Made by a program: the position numbers and the translations under genes | The notes under the pieces: generated by a model | What the model was told of the DNA's origin: nothing | Seen by the model: only the letters and a program-made list of their open reading frames with translations | Databases searched by the model: none | Shown: positions 7,938 through 16,756 of the stretch, piece by piece | Layout of the letters: every line of letters begins with the position of its first letter | How positions within the stretch are numbered: position 1 is the stretch's first letter | NCBI RefSeq assembly: GCF_013386825.1 | Contig: NZ_JACARC010000012.1 | Coordinates: 74,004-138,003, forward strand | Length of the DNA: 64,000 bases | Source of the DNA: Pseudomonas sp. IPO3778 | Lineage (GTDB): Bacteria > Pseudomonadota > Gammaproteobacteria > Pseudomonadales > Pseudomonadaceae | Direction of reading: 5' to 3'

Positions 7938-9614
7938 ATGACAAACTGGCTGCAAGGCTGCGGCGAAATGGCCGAACGGGTTCGCCACCACGACTGGGCC
8001 AACACACCTCTGGGGCCGATTGATCAATGGCCGGACGTGCTCAAGACCACCGTTGCCCTGTGCCTGGCCTCAAGCTTCCCCCAGGCGATCGTCTGGGGCC
8101 CTGGGTTGACCACCTTGTACAACGACGGGTTTATCCCGATTCTGGGCAACAAACCCGTCGCACTCGGGCGGTCTTTCAGCGACATCTGGCAAGAAGCCTG
8201 GCCGCAAATCAGCCCCATCGCCGACGCGGCCTTTGCAGGGCACGCCACCTTCATCGAAAACTTCCCACTGATGATCGAGCGCGGCAGCGAGCCGGAAGAA
8301 GCGTACTTCACCTTCTGCTACAGCCCGATACGCGATGTGCAGGGTAATGTGGTCGGCCTGCTCGACACCGTCACCGAGACCACGGCCACCGTCGTCCTGT
8401 CCCGAAGCCTGGCCGAGCTGAACGCAAGCCTTGAGCAGCGCGTCAATGAACGGACCACCCTGCTGGCCCAAACGGAAGCGGCGCTGCGTCAATCACAAAA
8501 GCTCGAAGCCATCGGCCAGTTGACCGGCGGCGTGGCCCATGACTTCAACAACCTGCTGACGATCATTCGCTCATCCGTCGACTTCCTGCGCATGCCCAGC
8601 CTGTCGGAAGAGCGGCGCCAGCGTTACATGAACGCCGTTACCGACACCGTAGAGCGTGCGGGTAAATTGACCAGCCAGTTGCTCGCCTTCGCCCGCCGCC
8701 AGCCGCTGAACCCGGAAGTGTTCGAGGCGGGCCAGCGGGTGAAAAACATCGGCGAGATGCTCGAGGCAGTCACCGGCGCGCGGATTCACATACGGGTCGA
8801 ACTGCCTGGGCAGCCGTGTTACATCCGCGCCGACTCCAGCCAGTTTGAAACCGCGCTGATCAACATTGGCCTCAACGCCCGCGACGCCATGAACGGCCAG
8901 GGCACCCTGACCCTGCGCGTCGACACCGAGCAGCCACTGCCGCGCATCCGTGGCGATGCAAGCTCGCAGCAGCGCTTTATTTCGATCGCCCTTACCGACA
9001 CCGGCGGCGGAATTCCCGGCGAGTCCTTCGAGCGCATCTTCGAACCGTTCTTCACCACCAAGGCCGTCGGCAAGGGCACGGGCCTTGGGCTGTCCCAGGT
9101 GTTCGGCTTCGCCAAGCAATCCGGGGGCAACGTCGATGTCGCCAGCCAGGTTGGCCAGGGCACGGTGTTTACCCTGTACTTGCCACAAGTGATGGCTGAA
9201 GAGTGCGTAGAACGCTGCACGCTGGCACCTTCCGAGCTGATCACCGAAGGCGCCCAACGGCACATCCTGATCGTGGAAGACAACCTGGAAGTCGGTCGTT
9301 TTGCCAACCAGATCCTGCAGGACCTGGGCTACCAGACCACATGGGCGACCAATGCCGAACAGGCGCTGGAACTGGCCGGCGCAGACGGGATGGGGGTCGA
9401 CGCGGTGTTTTCCGATGTGGTGATGCCGGGCATCACCGGCGTGGCGCTGGCCAAGGAGTTGCGGCGGCGCCGACCCGACCTGCCAGTAGTATTGACCTCG
9501 GGCTACAGCGAGGAACTGGCTGAAAGCGGCTACGAAGGCCTGGTGTTCCTGCCCAAGCCTTACTCCGCCGACCAGGTCTCCCAGGTCCTGGCCACGGTGC
9601 TGCGCAAGGGCTGA
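7938..9614 (+). CDS. Hybrid sensor histidine kinase (PAS-HisKA-HATPase-REC)
   Basis: This 558-residue protein has no transmembrane segment, so it is probably a cytosolic sensor. A PAS-like domain (about residues 15-135, with LYNDGFIPILGNKP) is followed by a short coiled coil, a HisKA domain with phospho-acceptor His201 (GGVAHDFNNLL), an ATPase domain (N-box INIGLNARDAM, G1 DTGGGIP, G2 GKGTGLGLS) and a C-terminal receiver domain (HILIVEDN, phospho-acceptor Asp493 in FSDVVMPG, then TSGY and the conserved Lys in PKPYS). All residues needed for autophosphorylation and internal phosphotransfer are present. No response regulator gene is adjacent. The gene is convergent with a diguanylate cyclase three bases away. 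Confidence 0.92.
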   Translation: MTNWLQGCGEMAERVRHHDWANTPLGPIDQWPDVLKTTVALCLASSFPQAIVWGPGLTTLYNDGFIPILGNKPVALGRSFSDIWQEAWPQISPIADAAFAGHATFIENFPLMIERGSEPEEAYFTFCYSPIRDVQGNVVGLLDTVTETTATVVLSRSLAELNASLEQRVNERTTLLAQTEAALRQSQKLEAIGQLTGGVAHDFNNLLTIIRSSVDFLRMPSLSEERRQRYMNAVTDTVERAGKLTSQLLAFARRQPLNPEVFEAGQRVKNIGEMLEAVTGARIHIRVELPGQPCYIRADSSQFETALINIGLNARDAMNGQGTLTLRVDTEQPLPRIRGDASSQQRFISIALTDTGGGIPGESFERIFEPFFTTKAVGKGTGLGLSQVFGFAKQSGGNVDVASQVGQGTVFTLYLPQVMAEECVERCTLAPSELITEGAQRHILIVEDNLEVGRFANQILQDLGYQTTWATNAEQALELAGADGMGVDAVFSDVVMPGITGVALAKELRRRRPDLPVVLTSGYSEELAESGYEGLVFLPKPYSADQVSQVLATVLRKG

Positions 9615-9617
9615 GCC

Positions 9618-10745
9618 CTACTCCGCCACCGCCACCTGATTGCGCCCCAGCGCTTTGGCGCGGTACAGGGCCTTGTCTGCGGTGTTCATCAAGCCGTGCA
9701 GGTCTTGATCGACCGCACGGGCCCAGGCCACGCCCAGGCTGGCGGTCAGGCCATGGACCGGCTCGCTGGCCAGCCCGGCGATGGCCTTGATCAACTGCTC
9801 GGCGATGTCCCGTCCGGTCTCAAGCGAGGTGTCCGGCAACAACACCGCAAACTCTTCGCCCCCCAACCGCCCGTAGACATCGGCCTGGCGAAACGATGCG
9901 CTGATCACCCCGCCGATCTGCCGCAGCACCTGGTCTCCGGCCTGGTGGCCGTAGGTGTCGTTGATGTTTTTGAAGTGGTCCATGTCCATCATCAGTGCGC
10001 ACAACGGCTGCTGGTTATGGCGACACTGTTCGTAGAGCAACTGCGCATGTTCAAAGAACGCCCGGCGGTTCATCAGCCCGGTGAGTTCGTCGGTTTGTGC
10101 GGCACGGGTGGAAATATTGTGGGCCCGCTCCATTTGCCGGGTCAGGCGAAAGGCCTTTTCCAGGGCGTCGGACAGCTTGCGCGTGGCGCCGCCGACAAAT
10201 GACGAAAACACCAGCACCGCCAGCCCCATCCCCACTTGCATCGAGGAGGGCTGAAACAGCAGCCAGACCGTACACGGCAGCAACACCAGCCCCATGGACA
10301 CCAGGGTCATGTAGCGGTAGGCCGAATAACACGAGACCGCACTGACGGACATGCCCACGGTAAACAGCATCACCAGTGCCTGGGACAGTCGGTCGTCGGT
10401 GGGTATCAGCGCCAGTGCGCCCAAGCCCCAGACGCCGGCAGACAGCATCAGCGTCAACCAGTAGCGCCGCTCCCAGCGCGCGGGGGTGCGGTCACTGTTG
10501 GGGCAGCGAAACCAGGCCATGAACATCGAGATCCGCAGCAGCGACGTCGCCGCCAGCACCACCAGCCATACCACTATCACCGAGTGATCAAAACGGTCCC
10601 AGCACAGCCAGCACAGCATGGCGGCCGCCATATAACTGCCGAACACGGCCGAAAAAGACTGACGAAACAACTGGTGCAATCGATCTGTTCGCACCTGCTC
10701 CTCGATGAAGCCATCCTGGTCCAGCCCACGCCCAAGGCCATTCAT
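9618..10745 (-). CDS. Membrane-bound diguanylate cyclase (GGDEF)
   Basis: This 375-residue inner-membrane protein makes cyclic di-GMP from two GTP. The N-terminal 190 residues contain about six hydrophobic helices forming a membrane sensor of unknown ligand. The GGDEF domain occupies about residues 215-375 with the active-site motif GGEEF at 295-299, and the inhibitory-site motif RxxD (RQAD, 286-289) lies exactly five residues upstream, so product inhibition is expected. The substrate-binding stretch MMDMDHFKNINDTYGH is intact. No EAL domain is present. Confidence 0.92.
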   Translation of the reverse strand: MNGLGRGLDQDGFIEEQVRTDRLHQLFRQSFSAVFGSYMAAAMLCWLCWDRFDHSVIVVWLVVLAATSLLRISMFMAWFRCPNSDRTPARWERRYWLTLMLSAGVWGLGALALIPTDDRLSQALVMLFTVGMSVSAVSCYSAYRYMTLVSMGLVLLPCTVWLLFQPSSMQVGMGLAVLVFSSFVGGATRKLSDALEKAFRLTRQMERAHNISTRAAQTDELTGLMNRRAFFEHAQLLYEQCRHNQQPLCALMMDMDHFKNINDTYGHQAGDQVLRQIGGVISASFRQADVYGRLGGEEFAVLLPDTSLETGRDIAEQLIKAIAGLASEPVHGLTASLGVAWARAVDQDLHGLMNTADKALYRAKALGRNQVAVAE

Positions 10746-10894
10746 TTGGTCCGCCTGATCTTACTGCCGCGACAAAGTGCCATTGTGGCATCCTGCCAGT
10801 AGCCCTAACAACTGAATCAAGCGTGCTAGAGCGCCGAAAGCAGGATAAATATAGGTGAACCCCTTCCCTCTCGCTCCAGGGACCAGAGCCGCCC

Positions 10895-11422
10895 ATGAAT
10901 ACCCAACCCCTATTCACCCCACGATTGATTCTCAGGGCCCCAACGGTCGACGATGTGGCCAGTGTATTGGCCATCTATGGCGATCCCGAGACCCACCGCT
11001 ACAACCCTGCCGGTCCGTTGGCGGATATCGCCCAGGCGAAAGCGGCACTGGATCGCTGGCTGGCCCATTGGGCAACCCACGGCTTTGGCCAATGGGCGAT
11101 CAGCACCCGAGACGCGCCGGAGTGGGTGATCGGCTTTGGCGGCATCACGCTGTACCCCTACAACGAGGTTGAGCGGATCAACCTCGGCTACCGCTTTGCC
11201 GTCAGCGCCTGGGGCAAGGGCTACGCGACAGAGTTAGCCACGGCCGCGTTGCACTATGGTTTCAAGGCACTGGACCAGCCGCAGGTGTACGGCGTGGTGC
11301 GGCCCGGGCACCAGGCCTCAATCAAGGTATTGGAGAAGATCGGTATGCAGCGTATCGATGAACTGGACGATGTACCCGGGCAAGCGCCCAGCCTGGTGTA
11401 CGTGGCCACCCGGCCCGCCTGA
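10895..11422 (+). CDS. GNAT acetyltransferase, RimJ/RimL-like
   Basis: This 175-residue cytosolic protein begins with TPRLILRAPTVDDVASV, the standard opening of the RimJ/RimL subgroup, which acetylates protein N-termini or small amines. The acetyl-CoA-binding strand and loop are visible as YRFAVSAWGKGYATELATA, and the end of the fold as SIKVLEKIGMQ. The ATG at 10895 is preceded by AGGGACCAGAGCCGCCC. The substrate is unknown. The gene stands alone between a convergent cyclase gene and the motif-rich spacer at 11425-11505. Confidence 0.85.
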   Translation: MNTQPLFTPRLILRAPTVDDVASVLAIYGDPETHRYNPAGPLADIAQAKAALDRWLAHWATHGFGQWAISTRDAPEWVIGFGGITLYPYNEVERINLGYRFAVSAWGKGYATELATAALHYGFKALDQPQVYGVVRPGHQASIKVLEKIGMQRIDELDDVPGQAPSLVYVATRPA

Positions 11423-11424
11423 CC

Positions 11425-11505
11425 TGTGTATCGCAGTGTGTCCAAGCCGCCCTCAGATACACACGCTTTAACCCGATGGTTTTCTCGAAACAGGCCGGAT
11501 ACACA
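11425..11505. promoter_or_regulatory. Three copies of TGTGTATC/GATACACA upstream of a hydrolase-cytochrome operon
   Basis: TGTGTATC is at 11425-11432 and its exact complement GATACACA at 11456-11463 and 11498-11505. The same octamer appears before ohr at 7241. The layout suggests a common regulator binding site, but no binding protein can be named from the sequence. Confidence 0.35.
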
Positions 11506-11555
11506 ACCGCGTTCAACTGTGAGCCAGGCACACAACCCGCCGCTGGAGGCTCGCC

Positions 11556-12608
11556 ATGCACACACCGTTGAACACCTTACCCGGCTTCAAACCCCGCCGC
11601 CTGATGGGCGCGTCGCTGCTGGCCGTTGCGCTGTTGCAGTTCGGTGCCCTCGGCGTCGCCAGCGCGCAAACCACCCAGGCGCCCGCCGTTGCCGGCGCGA
11701 GCACCCACACCGCGTTCGGCCCGTTAAAGCATGTGAAGGCTGGCGTGCTGGAGGTGGCTTACGCCGAAGTCGGCCCGGCCGACGGCCCGGTGGTGATCCT
11801 GCTGCACGGTTGGCCTTACGACATTGACAGCTATTCCGACGTCGCCCCGTTGCTGGCCGCCCAGGGCTACCGGGTACTGGTGCCCTACGCCCGCGGCTAC
11901 GGCGACACGCACTTCCTGTCCGCCAAGACACTGCGCAACGGCCAGCCGGCAGCACTTGCCGTGGACCTGATCGACTTCATGGACGCATTGAACATCAAAC
12001 AGGCCGTGCTCGGCGGCTACGACTGGGGCGCACGTACTGCCGACATCGTCTCGGCGTTGTGGCCGGAGCGGGTCAAGGCACTGGTGTCGGTCAGCGGCTA
12101 CCTGATCGGCAACCAGGCGGCCGGCAAAAACCCATTGCCGCCCAAGGCTGAGTTGCAGTGGTGGTACCAGTTCTACTTCGCCACCGATCGCGGCGCCGCC
12201 GGCTATGCAAAAAACACCCATGACTTCGCCAAGTTGATCTGGCAGATCGCCTCGCCGAAATGGGCATTTGACGACGCCACCTTCGACCGCAGCGCCAAAG
12301 GCCTGGACAACCCCGACCACGTTGCCGTGTCGATCTTCAACTACCGCTGGCGCCTGGGCCTGGTCCAGGGCGAGAAAAAATACAACGCGCTGGAACAGAA
12401 ACTCGCCACCGCCCCGTCCATCAGCGTGCCCACCATCACGATGGAAGGCGACGCCAACGGCGCACCACACCCGGCGGCGGAAGACTACGCCAAGCGCTTC
12501 ACCGGCAGGTACGAGTACCGGCTGATCACCGGCGGCATCGGCCACAACCTGCCGCAGGAAGCCCCGCAAGCCTTTGCCAAGGCCGTGATTGATGCGGACC
12601 ACTTGTGA
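11556..12608 (+). CDS. Exported alpha/beta hydrolase (epoxide hydrolase/haloalkane dehalogenase-like)
   Basis: This 350-residue protein has a long signal peptide with a twin arginine (KPRRLMGASLLAVALL, cleavage near ASA at 37), so Tat export is possible. The alpha/beta-hydrolase fold shows the oxyanion motif HGWP (84-87), an aspartate nucleophile Asp156 in GGYDWGA as in epoxide hydrolases and dehalogenases, and the C-terminal GGIGHNLPQEAP with the catalytic His. An acidic partner is not certain by eye. The ATG at 11556 follows GGAGGCTCGCC. The stop overlaps the start of the cytochrome P460 gene, so both are one operon, presumably periplasmic detoxification of an oxidised compound. Confidence 0.85.
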   Translation: MHTPLNTLPGFKPRRLMGASLLAVALLQFGALGVASAQTTQAPAVAGASTHTAFGPLKHVKAGVLEVAYAEVGPADGPVVILLHGWPYDIDSYSDVAPLLAAQGYRVLVPYARGYGDTHFLSAKTLRNGQPAALAVDLIDFMDALNIKQAVLGGYDWGARTADIVSALWPERVKALVSVSGYLIGNQAAGKNPLPPKAELQWWYQFYFATDRGAAGYAKNTHDFAKLIWQIASPKWAFDDATFDRSAKGLDNPDHVAVSIFNYRWRLGLVQGEKKYNALEQKLATAPSISVPTITMEGDANGAPHPAAEDYAKRFTGRYEYRLITGGIGHNLPQEAPQAFAKAVIDADHL

Positions 12609-13120
12609 TGAAGCGCCTGCACCTTGCGGCACTCGTCGCGGTGACCGCCGCCATCGTGGCCACGGCTACCGGGTTGGCCTTCGGCGGCCCTGATGGTACG
12701 AGTGAGCCTTCACCGATCTACGGCGTGACCATTCCCGACGGCTACCGCCAATGGGAGATGATCGCGCCGGCCCAGGAAGCCGACCCGCTGAATGAACTGC
12801 GGGTGGTGCTGGGCAACAAGGTCGCGCTCAAGGCCTACCGTGACGGCTCTTTGCCCTTTCCCGACGGCACCGTGTTGGCCAAGCTGGCCTGGAAACACGT
12901 GCAGTCGCCCGAGTTCAAGACCGCCTCGATTCCCGGCGCGGCTACCACCGTGCAGTTCATGGTCAAGGACTCGAAGAAATACGCGGCGACGGGAGGCTGG
13001 GGCTTCGGACGGTTTATCAACGGCAAGCCGGTGGACCAGGCCCAACATGAGACGTGCTTCGCTTGCCATCAGGCGTTGGTGAAGAACCACGATTACGTGT
13101 TCACCCGGCTGGCGCCTTAA
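12608..13120 (+). CDS. Cytochrome P460 family periplasmic haem protein
   Basis: This 170-residue protein has an N-terminal signal peptide (MKRLHLAALVAVTAAIVATATGLAF broadly) and one c-type haem motif, Cys150-x-x-Cys153-His154 (CFACH), near the C-terminus. The body matches the cytochrome P460 fold (DGYRQWEMIAP, LPFPDGTVLAKLAWKH, GWGFGRF). P460 cytochromes oxidise hydroxylamine or related N-oxides, but many family members in heterotrophs have no known substrate. The start ATG shares the final A of the previous stop codon (TGATG), showing tight translational coupling with the hydrolase. Its 3' end overlaps the convergent HxlR gene by four bases. Confidence 0.88.
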   Translation: MKRLHLAALVAVTAAIVATATGLAFGGPDGTSEPSPIYGVTIPDGYRQWEMIAPAQEADPLNELRVVLGNKVALKAYRDGSLPFPDGTVLAKLAWKHVQSPEFKTASIPGAATTVQFMVKDSKKYAATGGWGFGRFINGKPVDQAQHETCFACHQALVKNHDYVFTRLAP

Positions 13121-13494
13121 TGCTTCGCATCGTAATCCTGCCTGGCGGCCTCGATGTCGTGGCGCCGGGCGGTCGCCCACAGCGCGAGGGCGCCCAAGGG
13201 CTCGGTCAGTGACTGGCCCATCGACGTCAGCGCGTACTCCACCTGTGGCGGGCGCGTCGGCAGCACCGTGCGCGAGACGATGCCGTCTCGCTGCAAACCT
13301 CTCAGGGTCATCGTCAACATGCGATGAGACACCCCGGGGACCCTGCGCATCAGTTCGTTGAAACGTACCGTGCCCGACAACAGTTGGCCAATCACCATCA
13401 CCGCCCATTTGTCCGCGACCCGATCAATGATCTGACCCAGGTCGCAATGTTGCGTGGCATTGCGGGCCGCATCGCGCTCTGAAGTGTGTGGCAT
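13117..13494 (-). CDS. HxlR family transcriptional regulator
   Basis: This 125-residue winged-helix regulator shows the HxlR signature IIDRVADKWAVMVIGQLLSG...RFNELMRRVPGVSHRMLTMTLRGLQRDGIVSR. Cys in CDLG near residue 18 corresponds to the conserved redox cysteine of QorR/HypR-like members. I start it at the ATG complementary to 13492-13494; upstream in-frame starts would extend into the operator-like spacer. It is divergent from an NmrA-type quinone reductase, the arrangement of qorR/qorB (ytfH/ytfG), so it is probably a thiol-redox-responsive regulator of that gene. Confidence 0.88.
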   Translation of the reverse strand: MPHTSERDAARNATQHCDLGQIIDRVADKWAVMVIGQLLSGTVRFNELMRRVPGVSHRMLTMTLRGLQRDGIVSRTVLPTRPPQVEYALTSMGQSLTEPLGALALWATARRHDIEAARQDYDAKH

Positions 13495-13539
13495 TGATCT
13501 AATACTCCGACTTAAAGGGCACGAACAAAAAAGTGCGTT

Positions 13540-13557
13540 ATGCACCTTGGTGTGCAT
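13540..13557. promoter_or_regulatory. Candidate HxlR operator
   Basis: ATGCAC-CTTGGT-GTGCAT is a perfect inverted repeat (6-base arms, 6-base spacer) in the spacer between the divergent HxlR and NmrA genes. Its link to the HxlR protein is inferred from position. Confidence 0.5.
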
Positions 13558-13622
13558 TCTTGTTGACCAGCATAACAAATGTATAGTTGTGACAAGTCTC
13601 TTCTTGTTATTAAAGGTCGTTT

Positions 13623-14480
13623 ATGAAAATCGGTATAAGTGGTGCTGGCGGATATGTGGGCGGCAACGTTTTATCGCAACTTGCATCCCGTGCAACCGAT
13701 GATCAACTGGTCGCGCTTTCCCGCAGCCTCGCCGTGATACCGGGCATTGAGAGCCGGTTTGCTGACTTCGACCAGCCCGACAGCCTGGAGCACGCCTACC
13801 ACGGGCTGGACCGCCTACTGATTATTCCCGGGGACAATCTGGAAAAAGGCGTGATTGGCGCGCAACTTGTTCACGCCATCGACGCAGCACTCGAGGCCCA
13901 TGTCGGGCATATATATCTGCTCTCTGCGGCCCATGTAAAAGTTGCAGCGTTCTCTGACCTTGGCGCTTCTTATCTAAACGCTGAAGAGCACTTAAAGTCA
14001 CACGCGCGCCATTGGACCATTCTGCGCATGAACTTCTACACCGAAACCTTCGTGCAATTAGCCGGGCCTGCGATTGCCCAGGGCGTGTTGACCGGACTGG
14101 GCGAAGACAAGATCGCCCTGGTGAGCCGTGATGATGTAGCACAAGCCCTGGCCGGTGCCGTCAGCGGCAACGGGCAGGCAAACGCAACCTACGAACTGAC
14201 CGGGCCACACAGCCTGTCGGGCGAAGAACGGGCCCGCCTGTTACAGGACCTCACCGGCAAACCGGTGAAATATCAGGTGATCAGCGAGCAGCAACTTCAC
14301 TCGCAGTTGGCGGGGCTGCCGCCGTACTACGCCAGTGCGGCGCTCTCCATGCAGAAAGCCTTCGCACTGGGAGCATTTGATACCGTGACCGCCGACGTAG
14401 AGATGCTTTGCGGCCACGCCCCCGCCGCCGCAGACGAGATTTTACGCCGTGTGGCCACCGACACGACGCCGAGGTCCTGA
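13623..14480 (+). CDS. NmrA-like NAD(P)H:quinone oxidoreductase (QorB/YtfG type)
   Basis: This 285-residue atypical short-chain dehydrogenase has an N-terminal Rossmann motif, GISGAGGYVGGNVLSQL. It is the usual length for QOR2-like enzymes and contains the segments LLSAAHV, LNAEEHLKSHARHWTILRMNFY, typical of NmrA/QorB proteins. It is predicted to reduce quinones with NADPH in the cytosol. The ATG at 13623 follows AAAGGTCGTTT. The divergent HxlR regulator with an inverted repeat between them supports the assignment. Base composition in its first 150 bases is more AT-rich than its neighbours. Confidence 0.88.
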   Translation: MKIGISGAGGYVGGNVLSQLASRATDDQLVALSRSLAVIPGIESRFADFDQPDSLEHAYHGLDRLLIIPGDNLEKGVIGAQLVHAIDAALEAHVGHIYLLSAAHVKVAAFSDLGASYLNAEEHLKSHARHWTILRMNFYTETFVQLAGPAIAQGVLTGLGEDKIALVSRDDVAQALAGAVSGNGQANATYELTGPHSLSGEERARLLQDLTGKPVKYQVISEQQLHSQLAGLPPYYASAALSMQKAFALGAFDTVTADVEMLCGHAPAAADEILRRVATDTTPRS

Positions 14481-14538
14481 TCCCGCAACCCGCTGGCGGG
14501 CCTGACTGAAGTTGATGCCGCTGGCGTGCGGGGGTCTA

Positions 14539-14967
14539 TCAGGCTGGCACGCCCAGGATGATATGGGACGCCTTGATCACCGCCGTGGCGCTCACGCCCG
14601 GCTTCAGGCCCAACTCGGCCACCGCGTCGCGGGTCACGATGGAAAACACCTTCGAACCCCCTGCCAACTCGATCACCACTTCCGCATTCACGGCGCCGTC
14701 GTTCACGCTCAGTACCTTGCCTTCCAGGCAGTTGCGGGCCGACAGGCGGATGTCGCTGGACTCGGTCATCAGCATCACCCACGGCGCCTTGATCAAGGCG
14801 ACCGCTTCCTTGCCCACGGCAATGCCGAGGTTGCGGATGCTTTCCATGGTCACCACCGCCACCAACTGCTCGCCGCCGGGCAGGGTCAACACGACTTCGG
14901 CGTTGACCGCGCCGTCCTGAACCTGGCTGACCTGACCTTTGAATACGTTGCGTGCACTGACTTTCAT
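14539..14967 (-). CDS. Molybdopterin/molybdate-binding protein with two Mop (TOBE) domains
   Basis: The 142-residue protein is two tandem Mop domains (about residues 2-68 and 72-139). Each opens with SARNxxxGKV/QV and ends in the VA/TAxIKAxxxxL pattern. Di-Mop proteins of this size bind molybdate or tungstate in the cytosol as a store or buffer. No modABC or moa gene is nearby, so it stands alone. GGACCG-TTCCC lies upstream of the ATG. It is on the same strand as the oprD gene but separated from it by a terminator, so it is transcribed separately. Confidence 0.88.
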   Translation of the reverse strand: MKVSARNVFKGQVSQVQDGAVNAEVVLTLPGGEQLVAVVTMESIRNLGIAVGKEAVALIKAPWVMLMTESSDIRLSARNCLEGKVLSVNDGAVNAEVVIELAGGSKVFSIVTRDAVAELGLKPGVSATAVIKASHIILGVPA

Positions 14968-15087
14968 GGGAACGGTCCTTTTCTTGACTTATAAGTTAGG
15001 AATTGCCGCGCATCTTTAAACGTATCGTTGTGTAAAAACAACTATAGCGCCCTGCTCTGCCAGCAAGCCGCTGGAAAAATGCCGCAC

Positions 15088-15116
15088 AAAAAAAAGGCCG
15101 CCCAATCGGCGGCCTT
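15088..15116 (-). terminator. Rho-independent terminator of the oprD-family gene
   Basis: On the minus strand, a 9-base-pair stem (15094-15102 with 15108-15116, AAGGCCGCC) with a 5-base loop is followed by a run of eight T. It lies 27 bases beyond the porin stop codon. Confidence 0.9.
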
Positions 15117-15142
15117 CCTTTAAAGCGTTTACCGGCGACTCA

Positions 15143-16552
15143 TTAAAAGAGTGCGTAGGTGTAGTTGAAGATCAGGCGGGTTTGATCCTGGTCCGCGGTG
15201 CCGGTGTTGTGGCCGTGGTAGCTACCGGTACGGAAGGTGGTACCGAAGCCTTTCAACGGGCCGGCTTGTACGACGTAATCAAGACGGAAATCGGTTTCGC
15301 GCTCGGACTGATCGCTGCCACCGGCAACCTTGGCCTTGATGTCGCTACCGTTGAGGTAGGCAACCGAAGCTTTCAGGCCCGGTACCAGGGTTCTGAAGTC
15401 ATACAGGTACTGGCCGAAATTGACTTGCTCACCCGCACGGGAGAACTGGCCAACCACGGCGTCGGTGAACAGGTAGAAGTCAGAACCACCCGCGCCTTGG
15501 GCGGTTGGGTCGGCAATGCTGCCCTGGTTGACCCAGACGAAGCCGCCGTCGTCACTCACACCGATGTGGCCGAGCATCAGCTGACTGCCGCCCAACTGGT
15601 AGGTGAAGGCCGCACTGTAGGTTTTGTTGTCGACTTCACCGGCGTGCTTGGCATAACCGCCGTTGTTGTTGAACGCGTAGCCAGCCGAACCGTTTTTGCC
15701 GTCGCTGGTGCTGTCGAAATAGCGCAGGTCGGTTTTGAACGATTGGTCATTGCCCAACGGCAGTACGTGGACCAGGCCGAAGTAGTTCTGTTTGTAGAAG
15801 TCTTCCAGGTCGGCGTAGTAGTACTGCAACGTCAGGTTTTTAGCGATGACGTTGTCGGAAGAACCAAACGGCTGGTAGTCAACACCGCCGAAACGGAAGC
15901 TGTCACTGTCGCGGCTGGCACCGGCGACGCTCAAGCCCGTGGAGTTGCTCGAGGCACGACCTTCGGCCTTGTTCAGCTCACCGCCCACGAACGTGACGTT
16001 AGGAATGTCCTTGGAGGTCAGGATACCGCCGTCAAAGGTTTGCGGCGCGACACGGCTGTCGTTGGACACCAGGATAGGCAGGACCGGAGCCAAACCACCG
16101 CCGACGTGCAATTCAGTCTGGGAAATGCGGAACTTAACGTTGCCGGCTGCGCGACCGAAACTGTCAGCAGGCTCGGTGCCATTGTTCTTGACCGGAAAGA
16201 AACTGTTGCCGTTACCCGTCAGGCCAGCGCCCGCGGCGTGGCCATCGCCACCGTCCAGACGCAAGGCGCCGAACGCCATCACGTCCAAACCGAAGCCTAC
16301 GGTGCCTTGGGTGAAACCGGACTTGTAGTCGAAGCGCAGCGCTGTGGCCGTTTCGCGCAGGTCGTTCGCGGTACCGGAGCGAACGTCGGCGTTGTAGTAC
16401 ATGGTGCGCGAACTGATCGACGCATGGCTGTCTTCGAGGAAGCCGCTGTGACCGTCACCCGTGCCGAGTGAGCCAAGACCAAAACCATCTGCGCTGGCCT
16501 GTTGTGCCAGGACTGCTGCGGTGATGGCCAACGCTAATGTAGAGAATTTCAT
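15143..16552 (-). CDS. OprD family outer membrane porin
   Basis: This 469-residue protein has a signal peptide (MKFSTLALAITAAVLAQQASA) and the composition of an 18-strand beta-barrel: alternating hydrophobic strands, many Gly/Asn/Asp loops, ending in an aromatic residue (NYTYALF), the signal for outer-membrane assembly. OprD porins are specific channels for small solutes such as basic amino acids, peptides or carboxylates. Start at the ATG complementary to 16550-16552 was chosen because it begins the signal peptide; AGGGG precedes it. The next genes on the same strand are a cytoplasmic-membrane permease and an acetylpolyamine amidohydrolase, so the substrate may be an acetylated amine or amino acid (inference). 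Confidence 0.92.
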   Translation of the reverse strand: MKFSTLALAITAAVLAQQASADGFGLGSLGTGDGHSGFLEDSHASISSRTMYYNADVRSGTANDLRETATALRFDYKSGFTQGTVGFGLDVMAFGALRLDGGDGHAAGAGLTGNGNSFFPVKNNGTEPADSFGRAAGNVKFRISQTELHVGGGLAPVLPILVSNDSRVAPQTFDGGILTSKDIPNVTFVGGELNKAEGRASSNSTGLSVAGASRDSDSFRFGGVDYQPFGSSDNVIAKNLTLQYYYADLEDFYKQNYFGLVHVLPLGNDQSFKTDLRYFDSTSDGKNGSAGYAFNNNGGYAKHAGEVDNKTYSAAFTYQLGGSQLMLGHIGVSDDGGFVWVNQGSIADPTAQGAGGSDFYLFTDAVVGQFSRAGEQVNFGQYLYDFRTLVPGLKASVAYLNGSDIKAKVAGGSDQSERETDFRLDYVVQAGPLKGFGTTFRTGSYHGHNTGTADQDQTRLIFNYTYALF

Positions 16553-16696
16553 GTACTGCGCCCCTGTGAACATTATTTTTTTACTGTCCTTCGAGCAAAT
16601 ATCGTTGCAGCCCTGCAAACGCTGCGGATTGTGGCATGGGGCCCACGACGGAGAATGTGAAATTTTTGTCATGTAGCGATGAAAAAACCGTCATAC

Positions 16697-16722
16697 AAAG
16701 GCCGTACAAGGCGGCCTTTTTT
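16697..16722 (-). terminator. Hairpin between permease and porin genes
   Basis: AAAGGCCG (16697-16704) pairs with CGGCCTTT (16712-16719) around a 7-base loop. The T-run (six T) lies on the plus strand and only three T on the minus strand, so termination of the permease transcript is plausible but may be partial. Confidence 0.55.
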
Positions 16723-16756
16723 AAGGGTTGAATCTCATTGGGTTGTATGACGACTG

